From Kiritimatiellia bacterium (lineage in GTDB: Bacteria; Verrucomicrobiota; Kiritimatiellia; RFP12; DVOR01): DNA of 14,787 bases. The notes below the pieces were generated by a model. It saw nothing but the letters and a program-made list of their open reading frames with translations, was not told where the DNA came from and made no database searches. The stretch is taken from NCBI GenBank assembly GCA_017457555.1, contig JAFTHG010000254.1:1-14787 (forward strand), given 5' to 3'. Shown here in pieces: positions 1-7,108 of this stretch (position 1 is the stretch's first letter; each line of letters starts with the position of its first letter). A program made the position numbers and the translations under genes.

Positions 1-479
1 CCTACCATTTCCCGGAGAAGTTAATTCCGCTTGTTACGTTAAATGCATTGGCCGGGCGTCCTCTCCCCATTTACGGAAAGGGGGACAATATCCGCGACTG
101 GCTCTTTGTAGAAGACCATGCACGGGCGTTGTGGCTGGTCTTGAACGAGGGCCTTTGCGGAGAAACATACAATGTCGGCGGTCATAACGAACGTACCAAT
201 CTCCAGGTGGTCCAGACGATTTGTTCTATTTTAGACCGTTTGCGTCCGCGCACTGATGGGAAATCATACGCCGAACAGATTACGTTCGTCCAGGACCGAC
301 CGGGACATGATGCGCGGTATGCGATTGATCCGACCAAAATCACCACTGAACTCGGTTGGGCGCCGCAGGAGTCTTTTGAAACAGGATTGGAGCGCACCAT
401 TCAGTGGTATTTGGACAATGAGGCCTGGTGGCAGCCGCTTCGAACTGCGGCTGAACAGCGTATCGGCACCTCGGTCTGA
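1..479 (+). CDS. rfbB: dTDP-glucose 4,6-dehydratase, C-terminal part (cut by the window edge)
   Basis: The reading frame is open from base 3 to the TGA at 477-479, giving about 158 residues; the N-terminal NAD-binding half lies outside the window. The visible part matches the C-terminal half of RmlB/RfbB: it begins with YHFPEKLIPL, continues with PIYGKGDNIRDWLFVEDHARAL, which forms part of the sugar-nucleotide pocket, then has ETYNVGG, and ends with DRPGHDARYAIDPTKI and LGWAPQESFETGL. RmlB converts dTDP-glucose to dTDP-4-keto-6-deoxyglucose in the cytoplasm, the second step toward dTDP-L-rhamnose for surface polysaccharides. A TTG at 48 lies inside the conserved domain and is not a start. The gene is separated by 166 bases and a promoter from the following operon, so it probably belongs to an upstream transcription unit. 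Identification is firm; symbol rmlB is a synonym. Confidence 0.93.
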   Translation, partial: YHFPEKLIPLVTLNALAGRPLPIYGKGDNIRDWLFVEDHARALWLVLNEGLCGETYNVGGHNERTNLQVVQTICSILDRLRPRTDGKSYAEQITFVQDRPGHDARYAIDPTKITTELGWAPQESFETGLERTIQWYLDNEAWWQPLRTAAEQRIGTSV

Positions 480-593
480 TCCACTACCCGCCCAAGACGC
501 CTTTCATACCATCCATAGCCGCTTCCCTTAAGATCCCTTTCTACGGGCAGTACTCTTCTGGATTCATTTTCCTTGCGTCAAATGACGTGGAAA

Positions 594-616
594 GTTCATC
601 CGAACGTCGTATGAAC
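594..616. repeat. Inverted repeat upstream of the resB -10 box
   Basis: GTTCAT at 594-599 and ATGAAC at 611-616 are perfect 6-base inverted arms separated by 11 bases. The right arm covers the region where the -35 hexamer of the resB promoter would lie. A second small palindrome, CGTCAAATGACG, lies just upstream at 576-587. Either could be an operator or could be chance; no regulator gene is visible nearby. Confidence 0.3.
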
Positions 617-645
617 CGGGGGCGCATTTGCTATAATAGGACTGT
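609..645 (+). promoter_or_regulatory. Extended -10 promoter of the resB-ccsA-murA operon
   Basis: The sequence TGCTATAAT at 629-637 is an extended -10 element (TG, one base, then a perfect TATAAT at 632-637). No good -35 hexamer is found 16-18 bases upstream (609-614 reads GTATGA), which is usual for extended -10 promoters. The start codon at 646 begins only 8 bases after the -10 box, so transcription would start at about 643-646 and give a leaderless or nearly leaderless mRNA for the first gene. That this promoter drives the whole downstream cluster is an inference from gene spacing. Confidence 0.6.
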
Positions 646-1326
646 ATGCGTTATTTAACCCCTTGGCGCTCCCGCCTCTGCTTTCGAACCTGTGCGACTC
701 TGCTCTTGCTCGGCTTGAGTGCGCTCGCCATTCTTTTTGCTTTTCCCGGGACGCACACCTTCCTTAAAACACCGCTGACCAATGGCATTTTGCTTCTCCT
801 TTTAGGCGTGTTGCTCTTCACTACCGGGCGAGCTCTTATCAATCGGCGATGGTTAAGTGCGTTGTTTCATTGCGGTGCCGGACTTGTGATTATCGGCGGT
901 GGCATCACTGCCGGTTATGCAAAGGATGGCCAAGTCCTCTTGACCGATTCTACTTACGCGCCACCGGAATACCGGCAATTCTTACTGGAAGGCGAACGCA
1001 TTGCGCTTCATTCCTTTGACATTTTGACGTATGACAACGGGATGCCCAAGCAGTATGTCAGCCGACTTGTCTTTCCGGACGGTGTGCATGAGATTTCGGT
1101 GAATGCGCCCTTGCGTCGGAAGGGATGGACGTTTTACCAAATGTCTTACCAAACTCAAGAGGGGCCCTACGGGGAGCCCATCTTCAGCACAGTCTTGACT
1201 CTTCGCAAAGATCCGGGAGTCGGCTTCACTTTCTGTGGTTACGGCACATTAGTGCTTGCTGCAATTTTATTAGCCATCCGTGAGACGTGCCGGCTCCGTC
1301 CATCTGCCAAGGAGAGCATCGCATGA
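646..1326 (+). CDS. Short ResB-like cytochrome c biogenesis protein
   Basis: A 226-residue membrane protein resembling the compact ResB/Ccs1 proteins of cytochrome c maturation System II. ResB and CcsA form the complex that carries heme across the membrane and attaches it to apocytochrome c. By eye there are three N-terminal membrane segments (about residues 14-33, 46-62 and 72-90), an extracytoplasmic beta-rich domain (about 93-190) and a final membrane segment (193-212). His75 in the third segment is a candidate heme ligand. Full ResB proteins are usually 400 residues or more, so this is a reduced form. The call is strengthened by the directly following ccsA, whose start overlaps this stop (ATGA at 1323-1326). 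The ATG at 646 is the only sensible start, since membrane segment 1 follows at once and no other Met or GTG precedes it; the only Shine-Dalgarno-like bases are AGG at 638-640. Confidence 0.75.
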   Translation: MRYLTPWRSRLCFRTCATLLLLGLSALAILFAFPGTHTFLKTPLTNGILLLLLGVLLFTTGRALINRRWLSALFHCGAGLVIIGGGITAGYAKDGQVLLTDSTYAPPEYRQFLLEGERIALHSFDILTYDNGMPKQYVSRLVFPDGVHEISVNAPLRRKGWTFYQMSYQTQEGPYGEPIFSTVLTLRKDPGVGFTFCGYGTLVLAAILLAIRETCRLRPSAKESIA

Positions 1327-2051
1327 CCTTAAAAACCGATTGTCTCGGATGGTTGCTCAATGCCGAAGTCCTGCTCTCGGCTCTGACGCTCTGGTTGCCA
1401 AAACCCAAGCGGCTCTGGGTGTGGCTCACCCTTTTACCGCTCTCGGCAACTACGATCATCCTTCGCTGGACCGCCGTTCAACATCCACCGATGCGGAATC
1501 TCTTTGAAGCATTCATGTGGTTGCCTCTCCTTTTGGTCTGCATGACACTGGTCAGTGCTTTGCGTGATAAACACGACACCTCGCGTCTGGATGCCGCTTT
1601 AGGTGTGATTATCGCTTTCCCTTTAGCCTTTGTCTTCAGTGCCGCAGAAGGGCAGTTACCCCCTGTATTGCAAAGTCCGCTCTTTGTGCCACACGTTTTG
1701 GGTTATATGATTGCCTATGTGTTGTTGGCCCGGTCCTTTATTCTGGAATGTTTTCATCAACCTGACGCTTCCCGTGAAAATGCAGCATGGGGCTTTGCTT
1801 TCATCTCTCTGGCACTGGCACTGGGATCCATCTGGGGCAATGAAGCATGGGGTGCCTACTGGCAGTGGGATCCCAAAGAGCAATGGTCGCTCGCCACATG
1901 GTTGATTTATGCGGCCTATTTTCATTTGCAACACAAGCGACGGTGGCGTGTCACCCTCTTGGGCGTGGGCGTTCTCTTTATCTTACTAACCGTCACGTGG
2001 ATTAACCTCTCTAAACTTTTCTCAGGGATGCACAGTTATGCAGGAGCCTGA
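1323..2051 (+). CDS. ccsA: Cytochrome c biogenesis protein CcsA/ResC
   Basis: A 242-residue polytopic membrane protein of the heme-handling family (CcsA/ResC/CcmC-like). The tryptophan-rich WWD motif is complete and sits in the expected external loop at residues 171-186 (WGNEAWGAYWQWDPKE). Flanking histidines expected to bind heme are visible as H124 (in VPHVLGYMIAY) and H237 (in GMHSYAG), and H54 begins the conserved-looking QHPPMRNLFEAF. I chose ATG 1323 because it overlaps the resB stop as ATGA and has AAGGAG at 1309-1314 with 8-base spacing. An in-frame upstream start at 1287 would lie within resB and has no comparable site. Together with the preceding gene it forms a System II maturation complex, implying that the cell makes c-type cytochromes. 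The gene overlaps the next one by 14 bases. Confidence 0.92.
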   Translation: MTLKTDCLGWLLNAEVLLSALTLWLPKPKRLWVWLTLLPLSATTIILRWTAVQHPPMRNLFEAFMWLPLLLVCMTLVSALRDKHDTSRLDAALGVIIAFPLAFVFSAAEGQLPPVLQSPLFVPHVLGYMIAYVLLARSFILECFHQPDASRENAAWGFAFISLALALGSIWGNEAWGAYWQWDPKEQWSLATWLIYAAYFHLQHKRRWRVTLLGVGVLFILLTVTWINLSKLFSGMHSYAGA

Positions 2052-2877
2052 TTTCTCAGAGCACCCGGCCGTACAGGCGATTGATGCTGCGATTGATGCC
2101 CTTACCTATCTGCGTGAGGGTGGCACCAAAATGATGCCGGTTTCACCAGATGTCTGGCAGCACTTTATTGCCGCGCCGGCCCCAACGCGTCCGCAATCCG
2201 TTTCACGTGCCAGTGCCCCGATGCCAACACTTCCTGCTCCCTCCCGGGCAGAACATGCAGCTGCCTCACAACAACACATCACACCCGAGGAGCAAACCGA
2301 AGCCCATCGCACCCTGACAGCACTCATTCAGCAATGTCAAAACTGCGCCTATGCCTCTGAAACACGCTTCATCGGACACGGCACCTGTTACCATCCCCGT
2401 ATTCTTGTGGTTAATGGCGCATGCCTTGCCGGAGATACGCCAATGGCCATTGGCTCCCGATTGGAAGGGGATTCCGGCGAATTACTTTGGAAAATGTTTG
2501 CTGCCATCGGCATTTCAAAGGATGACGTCTACATCACCTCACCGCTCAAATGTCCCGTCACAGGGCGTCCGGATCCCAAATGTCTTCAGGCATGTGCCAT
2601 CCATTTACAAAAGGAAATCCATCTGGTACATCCCGATGTGATTGTGATGCTTGGCGATATTGCAGCAAAGGCCGTAATGTCAAACAGCATTGCCGCGACA
2701 GAAAAGGTGGGTGTATGGCATCTCTCCGCCGATGATATTCCGGCGATTAAATTGTATCATCCGATGCGCATTTTACTCCTCAATGACCAACTTGCCCGTC
2801 CCTTAAAGCAAGAGAATTGGGAAGCCTTAAAGCGGTTACAGATGCACCTGCAATCCTCCGACACACCACACGCTTAA
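2038..2877 (+). CDS. Uracil-DNA glycosylase superfamily protein (family 4-like, altered active site)
   Basis: A 279-residue cytoplasmic protein. Residues 1-90 are a Pro/Ala-rich, probably flexible N-terminal tail; residues 95-270 look like the UDG fold of the Fe-S family 4/5 enzymes (the group once annotated as SPO1 polymerase-related). Four cysteines in the family 4 pattern are present: C100 and C103 (CQNC), C172 (in LKCPVTGRPDP) and C186, with an extra C182, so a 4Fe-4S cluster is likely. The DVYITS, VIVMLGDIAAKAV and YHPMRILL (239-246) blocks also match. However, the usual GEAPG...PFVG motif that holds the catalytic water and stacks on uracil is replaced at residues 126-150 (NGACLAGD, then RLEGDSGELL). 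Catalysis on uracil is therefore uncertain. The start overlaps ccsA by 14 bases and murA follows after 11 bases, so it is co-transcribed. Confidence 0.75.
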   Translation: MQEPDFSEHPAVQAIDAAIDALTYLREGGTKMMPVSPDVWQHFIAAPAPTRPQSVSRASAPMPTLPAPSRAEHAAASQQHITPEEQTEAHRTLTALIQQCQNCAYASETRFIGHGTCYHPRILVVNGACLAGDTPMAIGSRLEGDSGELLWKMFAAIGISKDDVYITSPLKCPVTGRPDPKCLQACAIHLQKEIHLVHPDVIVMLGDIAAKAVMSNSIAATEKVGVWHLSADDIPAIKLYHPMRILLLNDQLARPLKQENWEALKRLQMHLQSSDTPHA

Positions 2878-2888
2878 AGTAAACCGTT

Positions 2889-4193
2889 ATGTCTAAATTT
2901 ATTATCAAAGGTGGCAATAAAATCTCCGGAACGCACCACGTTCCCGGCAATAAAAACGCCGCATTGCCGATGTTGGCCGCAACCTTACTTGCTGATTCTC
3001 CTGTAACACTGGAAAATATCCCTGATATCGTTGATGTGCATCAAATGATAGAGGGACTCAAAGCTTTAGGAGCCAATGTAACAGGTTCGCCGGCAGAACA
3101 TTGTGTCACCATTGATGCCACACACATCAAACTCCCGGCGTCTGTTCCTGCTAAGATTTGTACCACTATCCGCACGTCATTCCTTTTTGCAGGTCCCTGC
3201 TTAGCCCGTTGCGGAAAAATTTCCCTTGGCGGTGCGCCCGGCGGCGACAGCATTGGGCGCCGTCGTTTAGATACTCACGTGAATGGTTTTCGCGAAATGG
3301 GGGTTTCCACCACCTTCAACCGTTCGGGCTCCATCATGCTTAAGTGCAAAAACGAACGTCTGCATGGCGCACACTTTGTCCTTGATGAAACCTCGGTAAT
3401 GGCCACCGAAAATCTGGTGATGGCCGCAGTTCTGGCAGAAGGGACGACTACGCTTTACAATGTTGCCTGCGAACCCCATGTCCAGAATCTCTGCAATATG
3501 CTGTCAAATATGGGGGCACAGATTGAAGGTATCAGCACCAATCGCCTCATCATCCATGGCGTCCCCCATCTCTCAGGTGGCACTTTCCGCGTCGGTGGCG
3601 ATGCGATTGAAGCAGCGAGTTACATCGTTGCGGCACTCGTCACCAAAGGTTCGCTCACTCTGAAAGGTGTTGAAAAGGAAGAAATGGATATTCTTCTGCC
3701 GGCCTTCCGTAAGTTTGGCGTGAGATGGACGGTTGATGCGGCTTCACGTACACTACATCTTCCCGGTGACCAAAAGTTGGCAACGGCCTATGACCTCGGC
3801 AAAGCAATTCCCAAAATTGAAGATGGTCCCTGGCCGATGACGCCTTCTGATTTACTCAGTGTGCTCATTGTCTTAGCCACCCAGACCCGGGGCACCGAGC
3901 TCTTCTTTGAAAAGATGTTTGAGAGCCGTCTTTACTTCGTTGATCACCTGATTGGCATGGGGGCACGTATCGTACAATGTGATCCCCATCGCGCAGTTGT
4001 CACAGGGCCTACCCATCTGCATGGCAGCACGGTTTCCAGTCCGGATATCCGCGCAGGCATAGCCCTTATTATTGCGGCACTCTGTGCAAAGGGTGAGACC
4101 ATTATTCACAATGCCGAATCCATTGACCGTGGCTATGAACGGGTTGAAGAGAACCTCAAGGCGTTAGGCGCCCGAATTGTGCGAAAACCATAA
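2889..4193 (+). CDS. murA: UDP-N-acetylglucosamine 1-carboxyvinyltransferase with Asp in place of the catalytic Cys
   Basis: A 434-residue cytoplasmic enzyme (family usually about 420) that transfers enolpyruvate from phosphoenolpyruvate to UDP-GlcNAc, the first committed step of peptidoglycan synthesis. Conserved parts: K22-N23 (GNKNAALPM), the active-site loop GGDSIGRRRLD at 118-128, D321 (equivalent of E. coli D305), the D386-I-R block, and R414 in IDRGYE. The loop residue that is Cys115 in E. coli is Asp120 here (codon 3246-3248). Natural Asp variants are known in mycobacteria, Chlamydia and Borrelia; they are active and do not react with fosfomycin. The segment DGPWPMTPSDLLS around D321 is also unlike the E. 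coli form. The other key residues are intact, so I infer a working enzyme. It starts 11 bases after the UDG-like gene, and the next gene begins 7 bases after its stop. Confidence 0.95.
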   Translation: MSKFIIKGGNKISGTHHVPGNKNAALPMLAATLLADSPVTLENIPDIVDVHQMIEGLKALGANVTGSPAEHCVTIDATHIKLPASVPAKICTTIRTSFLFAGPCLARCGKISLGGAPGGDSIGRRRLDTHVNGFREMGVSTTFNRSGSIMLKCKNERLHGAHFVLDETSVMATENLVMAAVLAEGTTTLYNVACEPHVQNLCNMLSNMGAQIEGISTNRLIIHGVPHLSGGTFRVGGDAIEAASYIVAALVTKGSLTLKGVEKEEMDILLPAFRKFGVRWTVDAASRTLHLPGDQKLATAYDLGKAIPKIEDGPWPMTPSDLLSVLIVLATQTRGTELFFEKMFESRLYFVDHLIGMGARIVQCDPHRAVVTGPTHLHGSTVSSPDIRAGIALIIAALCAKGETIIHNAESIDRGYERVEENLKALGARIVRKP

Positions 4194-4200
4194 TCACCGT

Positions 4201-5073
4201 ATGAGACGCTCCCTCTCCCAACTCCTTACGATTGCCCGATTTTCCGCACTGGAACACCTCGGCGCTCCGGTCATTCTATTGCTCACCTTGGCTGCTTCTG
4301 TTGGAACGTTACTACTTCCCCTCTTCCAATTCCAACGGTTCTCTGAAGATGGACGGTTGGCACGAGATTGCGGATTGGCCACCGCCTTTCTCTTTGGAAT
4401 CTTTTTAGCCATAGGCTGTGCCTCAAAAATCTATCGCACACTCACCGATGGCACAGCAGCGATCGCCCTCACCAAACCGCTCACACGCGGCACTTGGTTT
4501 TGCGGACAGGTCTGTGGGGCGGCACTAGTGCTTCTATGGTTTTTAGTCACAATGGGAGCCGCAGTGCTTACCGCGGAAGCCTGCTCGCCACAATATCACA
4601 CCACTGGTGCCTACGCAGATGTCCACACCATTCTACTGGCACTTCTCTTTCCTGTGGGGGCACTCTTCATTGGAGCGATCAACAACCGATTCTTTAATGG
4701 ACGCTTTACCCTCACCGCCACGCTTTGCCTCCCCATTTTACTCTGGGTTACCCCACTCTTTCCCCAACACCTTCATCCCGGCGTGCTGACACTTCTGCCC
4801 CCCATCGCCCTCTTTTTGATTCAAACATTACTTTTCGCTGCCGCACTTGCGACACGTTTCTCGCCCGGAATCTTCACCTGTATCACCCTGCTCTCTGTTT
4901 TTCTGACGCTTGGTTTCTGCCACGGTTCAGCCTATTTACCTTTAGATCTGCTCGCCCATGGTGGAGCCGTTCCTTTTCAAACGCTTGCACTTCTCGTACC
5001 ACAAACGCTTGCCTGTGTCGCACTCTTTGGCTGGGCCGGCATCCATAGTCTCCGTCAAAAGGAGTCTGTCTAA
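4201..5073 (+). CDS. ABC-2 type transporter permease (first)
   Basis: A 290-residue, strongly hydrophobic protein with about six membrane segments (for example residues 22-42, 57-74 and 104-124, then several more to the C terminus) and short loops. The cytoplasmic loop after segment 2 carries ALTKPLTRGTWFCGQ (89-103), the KP..R motif seen in NosY-like ABC-2 permeases, and the same motif occurs in the second permease of this cluster. Its role as permease rests mainly on the ATPase gene that overlaps its stop (TAATG at 5071-5075). ATG 4201, 7 bases after the murA stop, is preferred to an in-frame TTG at 4177 inside murA. The transported substrate cannot be told from sequence; its position next to murA permits, but does not show, a link to the cell envelope. 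Confidence 0.75.
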   Translation: MRRSLSQLLTIARFSALEHLGAPVILLLTLAASVGTLLLPLFQFQRFSEDGRLARDCGLATAFLFGIFLAIGCASKIYRTLTDGTAAIALTKPLTRGTWFCGQVCGAALVLLWFLVTMGAAVLTAEACSPQYHTTGAYADVHTILLALLFPVGALFIGAINNRFFNGRFTLTATLCLPILLWVTPLFPQHLHPGVLTLLPPIALFLIQTLLFAAALATRFSPGIFTCITLLSVFLTLGFCHGSAYLPLDLLAHGGAVPFQTLALLVPQTLACVALFGWAGIHSLRQKESV

Positions 5074-5861
5074 TGAACGATACGATTTTATCTCTTTCGG
5101 ATGTCAGTAAAACCTTTCGTGATTTCTGGGGGCGCCCCACGGTCAAAGCAGTCACATCACTTTCATGCTCCGTACAACGTGGCGAAGTCTTCGGTTTGCT
5201 TGGCCCCAATGGTTCCGGGAAAAGCACCACCATTCGGATGCTCCTCGGCTTACTCAAAGCCGATTCCGGAGCGATATCTGTCTTTGGTCACACGCCCGAT
5301 TCGCCCAAGGCGCGCCAAGCCATTGGTTATCTCCCTGAAATCACCTACTTGCACCCCTTCTTAACCCCACGCGAAACATTACGCTATTATGGGCGCCTCT
5401 CCGGAATCCCCTCGGCAACATTAGAAGGCCGTATTGATGATTTGCTCAATCTTGTTGGGCTCAAACACGCTGCCAATCGCCGGGTCGGTGCCTTTTCAAA
5501 AGGAATGACACGCCGCGTTGGTTTAGCGCAGGCTCTCTTGAATGCACCACAACTACTCATCTTAGACGAACCCACCTCCGGACTGGATCCCGTCGGAACG
5601 CGTGAAGTCAAAGACTTGATTCTGGCGCTGAAACAACGCGGCATTGCGGTCTTAATGAGCTCCCATCTTCTGGGAGATGTTCAGGCTTGCGCTGATCGTG
5701 TGCTGATTTTAGAACGTGGTATAACGCGTGCACAGGGCGACATTCATACGCTGAAAGGCACCCTTGAAGACTTCTTCCTGAAAGCAATCTCTACCGAAGA
5801 TCAAGAACATCCGCTTGATGCAGCTGGCGGTTTGGCGTGGTTAGGACACCAGCACGTATGA
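5073..5861 (+). CDS. ABC transporter ATP-binding protein
   Basis: A 262-residue ATPase with every expected motif: Walker A GPNGSGKST at residues 44-52, Q-loop region replaced by YLPEITYL (87-93), signature FSKGM at 141-145 (a variant of LSGGQ typical of the CcmA/NosF/drug-export group), Walker B LLILDEP at 161-167, D-loop SGLDP, and the H-loop His198 in SSHLL. It powers the two permeases encoded on either side, probably as an exporter, because no substrate-binding protein is present. ATG 5073 overlaps the permease stop and has AAAGGAG at 5058-5064 with 8-base spacing. Its own stop overlaps the next gene as ATGA (5858-5861), which points to translational coupling of all three components. Confidence 0.93.
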   Translation: MNDTILSLSDVSKTFRDFWGRPTVKAVTSLSCSVQRGEVFGLLGPNGSGKSTTIRMLLGLLKADSGAISVFGHTPDSPKARQAIGYLPEITYLHPFLTPRETLRYYGRLSGIPSATLEGRIDDLLNLVGLKHAANRRVGAFSKGMTRRVGLAQALLNAPQLLILDEPTSGLDPVGTREVKDLILALKQRGIAVLMSSHLLGDVQACADRVLILERGITRAQGDIHTLKGTLEDFFLKAISTEDQEHPLDAAGGLAWLGHQHV

Positions 5862-7108
5862 AAACACTGTTCGGTGAAATTATCTTAGGATGGTACCGTG
5901 CTACACGAGGACCGCTTATGGCGGCACTTCTCATTGCAGCCGTGCTCACATTAGTCTTCTTGCCCGGCAAAAGCGATCCAGAACTCATTTACACCGGTTA
6001 TGGATGGGGACTCTATTGGGGGCTTCTCTTAGCCACCTCATTATGGTGTGGTGGCACCGCTTACGCCTTAGACCGCGAACGGCATCGACTCACCCTCACC
6101 TTTTCCAAGCCCATTCATCGGCTGACCCTCTGGTGGGGACGCTGGTTTTCTGTTTGGATTCCCTTTTGTTTTGCCATCGTCATTGCCTGTGGCCTTACCC
6201 TTTTTCGTGCGCTTCCGGAAGGTCGTTCCGTTCAAAAGCCTCACTTACCCGACCTCACACAAGCAGCAATAGAAGAGCTTGCACGCTTGCGTTCGCTCGG
6301 CCGTGTTCCGACTGGCATCTCTGAAATACGGCTTTTACGTGATGTCTACCATGATCTGGAAACGCGTTATACCGAATTACGCCCCGCCACACCTCAAACC
6401 TATCGCTTTACCCTGCCAGAAACACTTCCCCACGATGCCTCTGCAACATTCCGGCTCTCCGGTGCGCCCTTCCTTGGTGCCAAAGAGGCTCTCGACCTTG
6501 CCATTGATGTATCATGCGACAATCTCACTCCCATCCGCATTAAACCTGAAATGCTTTCCGACTCCGGATTTTCAATTACGCTGCCGCAAACGCATCTCAT
6601 CCCCGGCAAAACGCTCTCCTTAACCTTACACCGTTTAGACCATTATGATGCGGCCAGTGTTATTTTCAGAGTCTATCACGATCTTGATTTGCTCCTGCCC
6701 GGCATTTATCCATGGCAGAACTTAATTTATTTTGCACTTATGGTGATGCTGACGGTGGGATTGACGACTGCGTTAGGCATCGCTTTAGGTTGTTCATTTT
6801 CCCTTCCTGTAACGCTCTTCACAGGCGTTTTAGCATTCCTTGCGTGTTCCATCTCCATTTTTTCACCAACGGTTTCTTCTATCGATAGCGCCGCCTCACT
6901 TTGGGCACTTATTGCGACAGTGATTTCGGAATCTCTGGCAAATCCCTTTTCTGATCTGGCAAAACTGAATCCACTCCACCGTTTAATTGCCGGTGAAGCA
7001 CTTTCAATTACGCTTATGTTGAAGTGTTGTTTAAGCCTCTTTGTGCCGGCTCTATTGCTCTGTTCGCTCTGTGCGTTACTCTCATCCGTGAAGGATGAAG
7101 ATCATTAA
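5858..7108 (+). CDS. ABC transporter permease (second) with a large extracytoplasmic domain
   Basis: A 416-residue membrane protein. Three N-terminal membrane segments (about 17-35, 50-66 and 98-116) are followed by a hydrophilic region of about 165 residues (119-284), probably outside the membrane and beta-rich, then several C-terminal segments (about 286-307, 313-334 and 386-408). The loop after segment 2 has FSKPIHRLTLWWGRW (82-96), the same KP..R motif as the first permease, so the two are likely distant homologues forming a heterodimer around the ATPase. ATG 5858 is chosen for the ATGA overlap with the ATPase gene; an in-frame GTG at 5837 would lie within it. The gene ends at 7108, and the stop of the convergent - strand gene starts at 7109, so no room is left for a separate terminator. 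Confidence 0.78.
   Translation: MKTLFGEIILGWYRATRGPLMAALLIAAVLTLVFLPGKSDPELIYTGYGWGLYWGLLLATSLWCGGTAYALDRERHRLTLTFSKPIHRLTLWWGRWFSVWIPFCFAIVIACGLTLFRALPEGRSVQKPHLPDLTQAAIEELARLRSLGRVPTGISEIRLLRDVYHDLETRYTELRPATPQTYRFTLPETLPHDASATFRLSGAPFLGAKEALDLAIDVSCDNLTPIRIKPEMLSDSGFSITLPQTHLIPGKTLSLTLHRLDHYDAASVIFRVYHDLDLLLPGIYPWQNLIYFALMVMLTVGLTTALGIALGCSFSLPVTLFTGVLAFLACSISIFSPTVSSIDSAASLWALIATVISESLANPFSDLAKLNPLHRLIAGEALSITLMLKCCLSLFVPALLLCSLCALLSSVKDEDH

Noticed and set aside
480..645. Possible terminator after the dTDP-glucose dehydratase gene
   Set aside because: No stem followed by a T run was found; only the short palindrome at 576-587 and the inverted repeat near the promoter are present.
1287..1322. 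Upstream start for ccsA
   Set aside because: ATG 1323 has an AAGGAG site at the right distance and the ATGA overlap typical of this operon; the earlier start adds residues encoded within resB.
5890..6324. 144-codon + strand open frame
   Set aside because: Overlaps the second ABC permease in another frame; the permease frame has a coherent membrane topology and this one does not.
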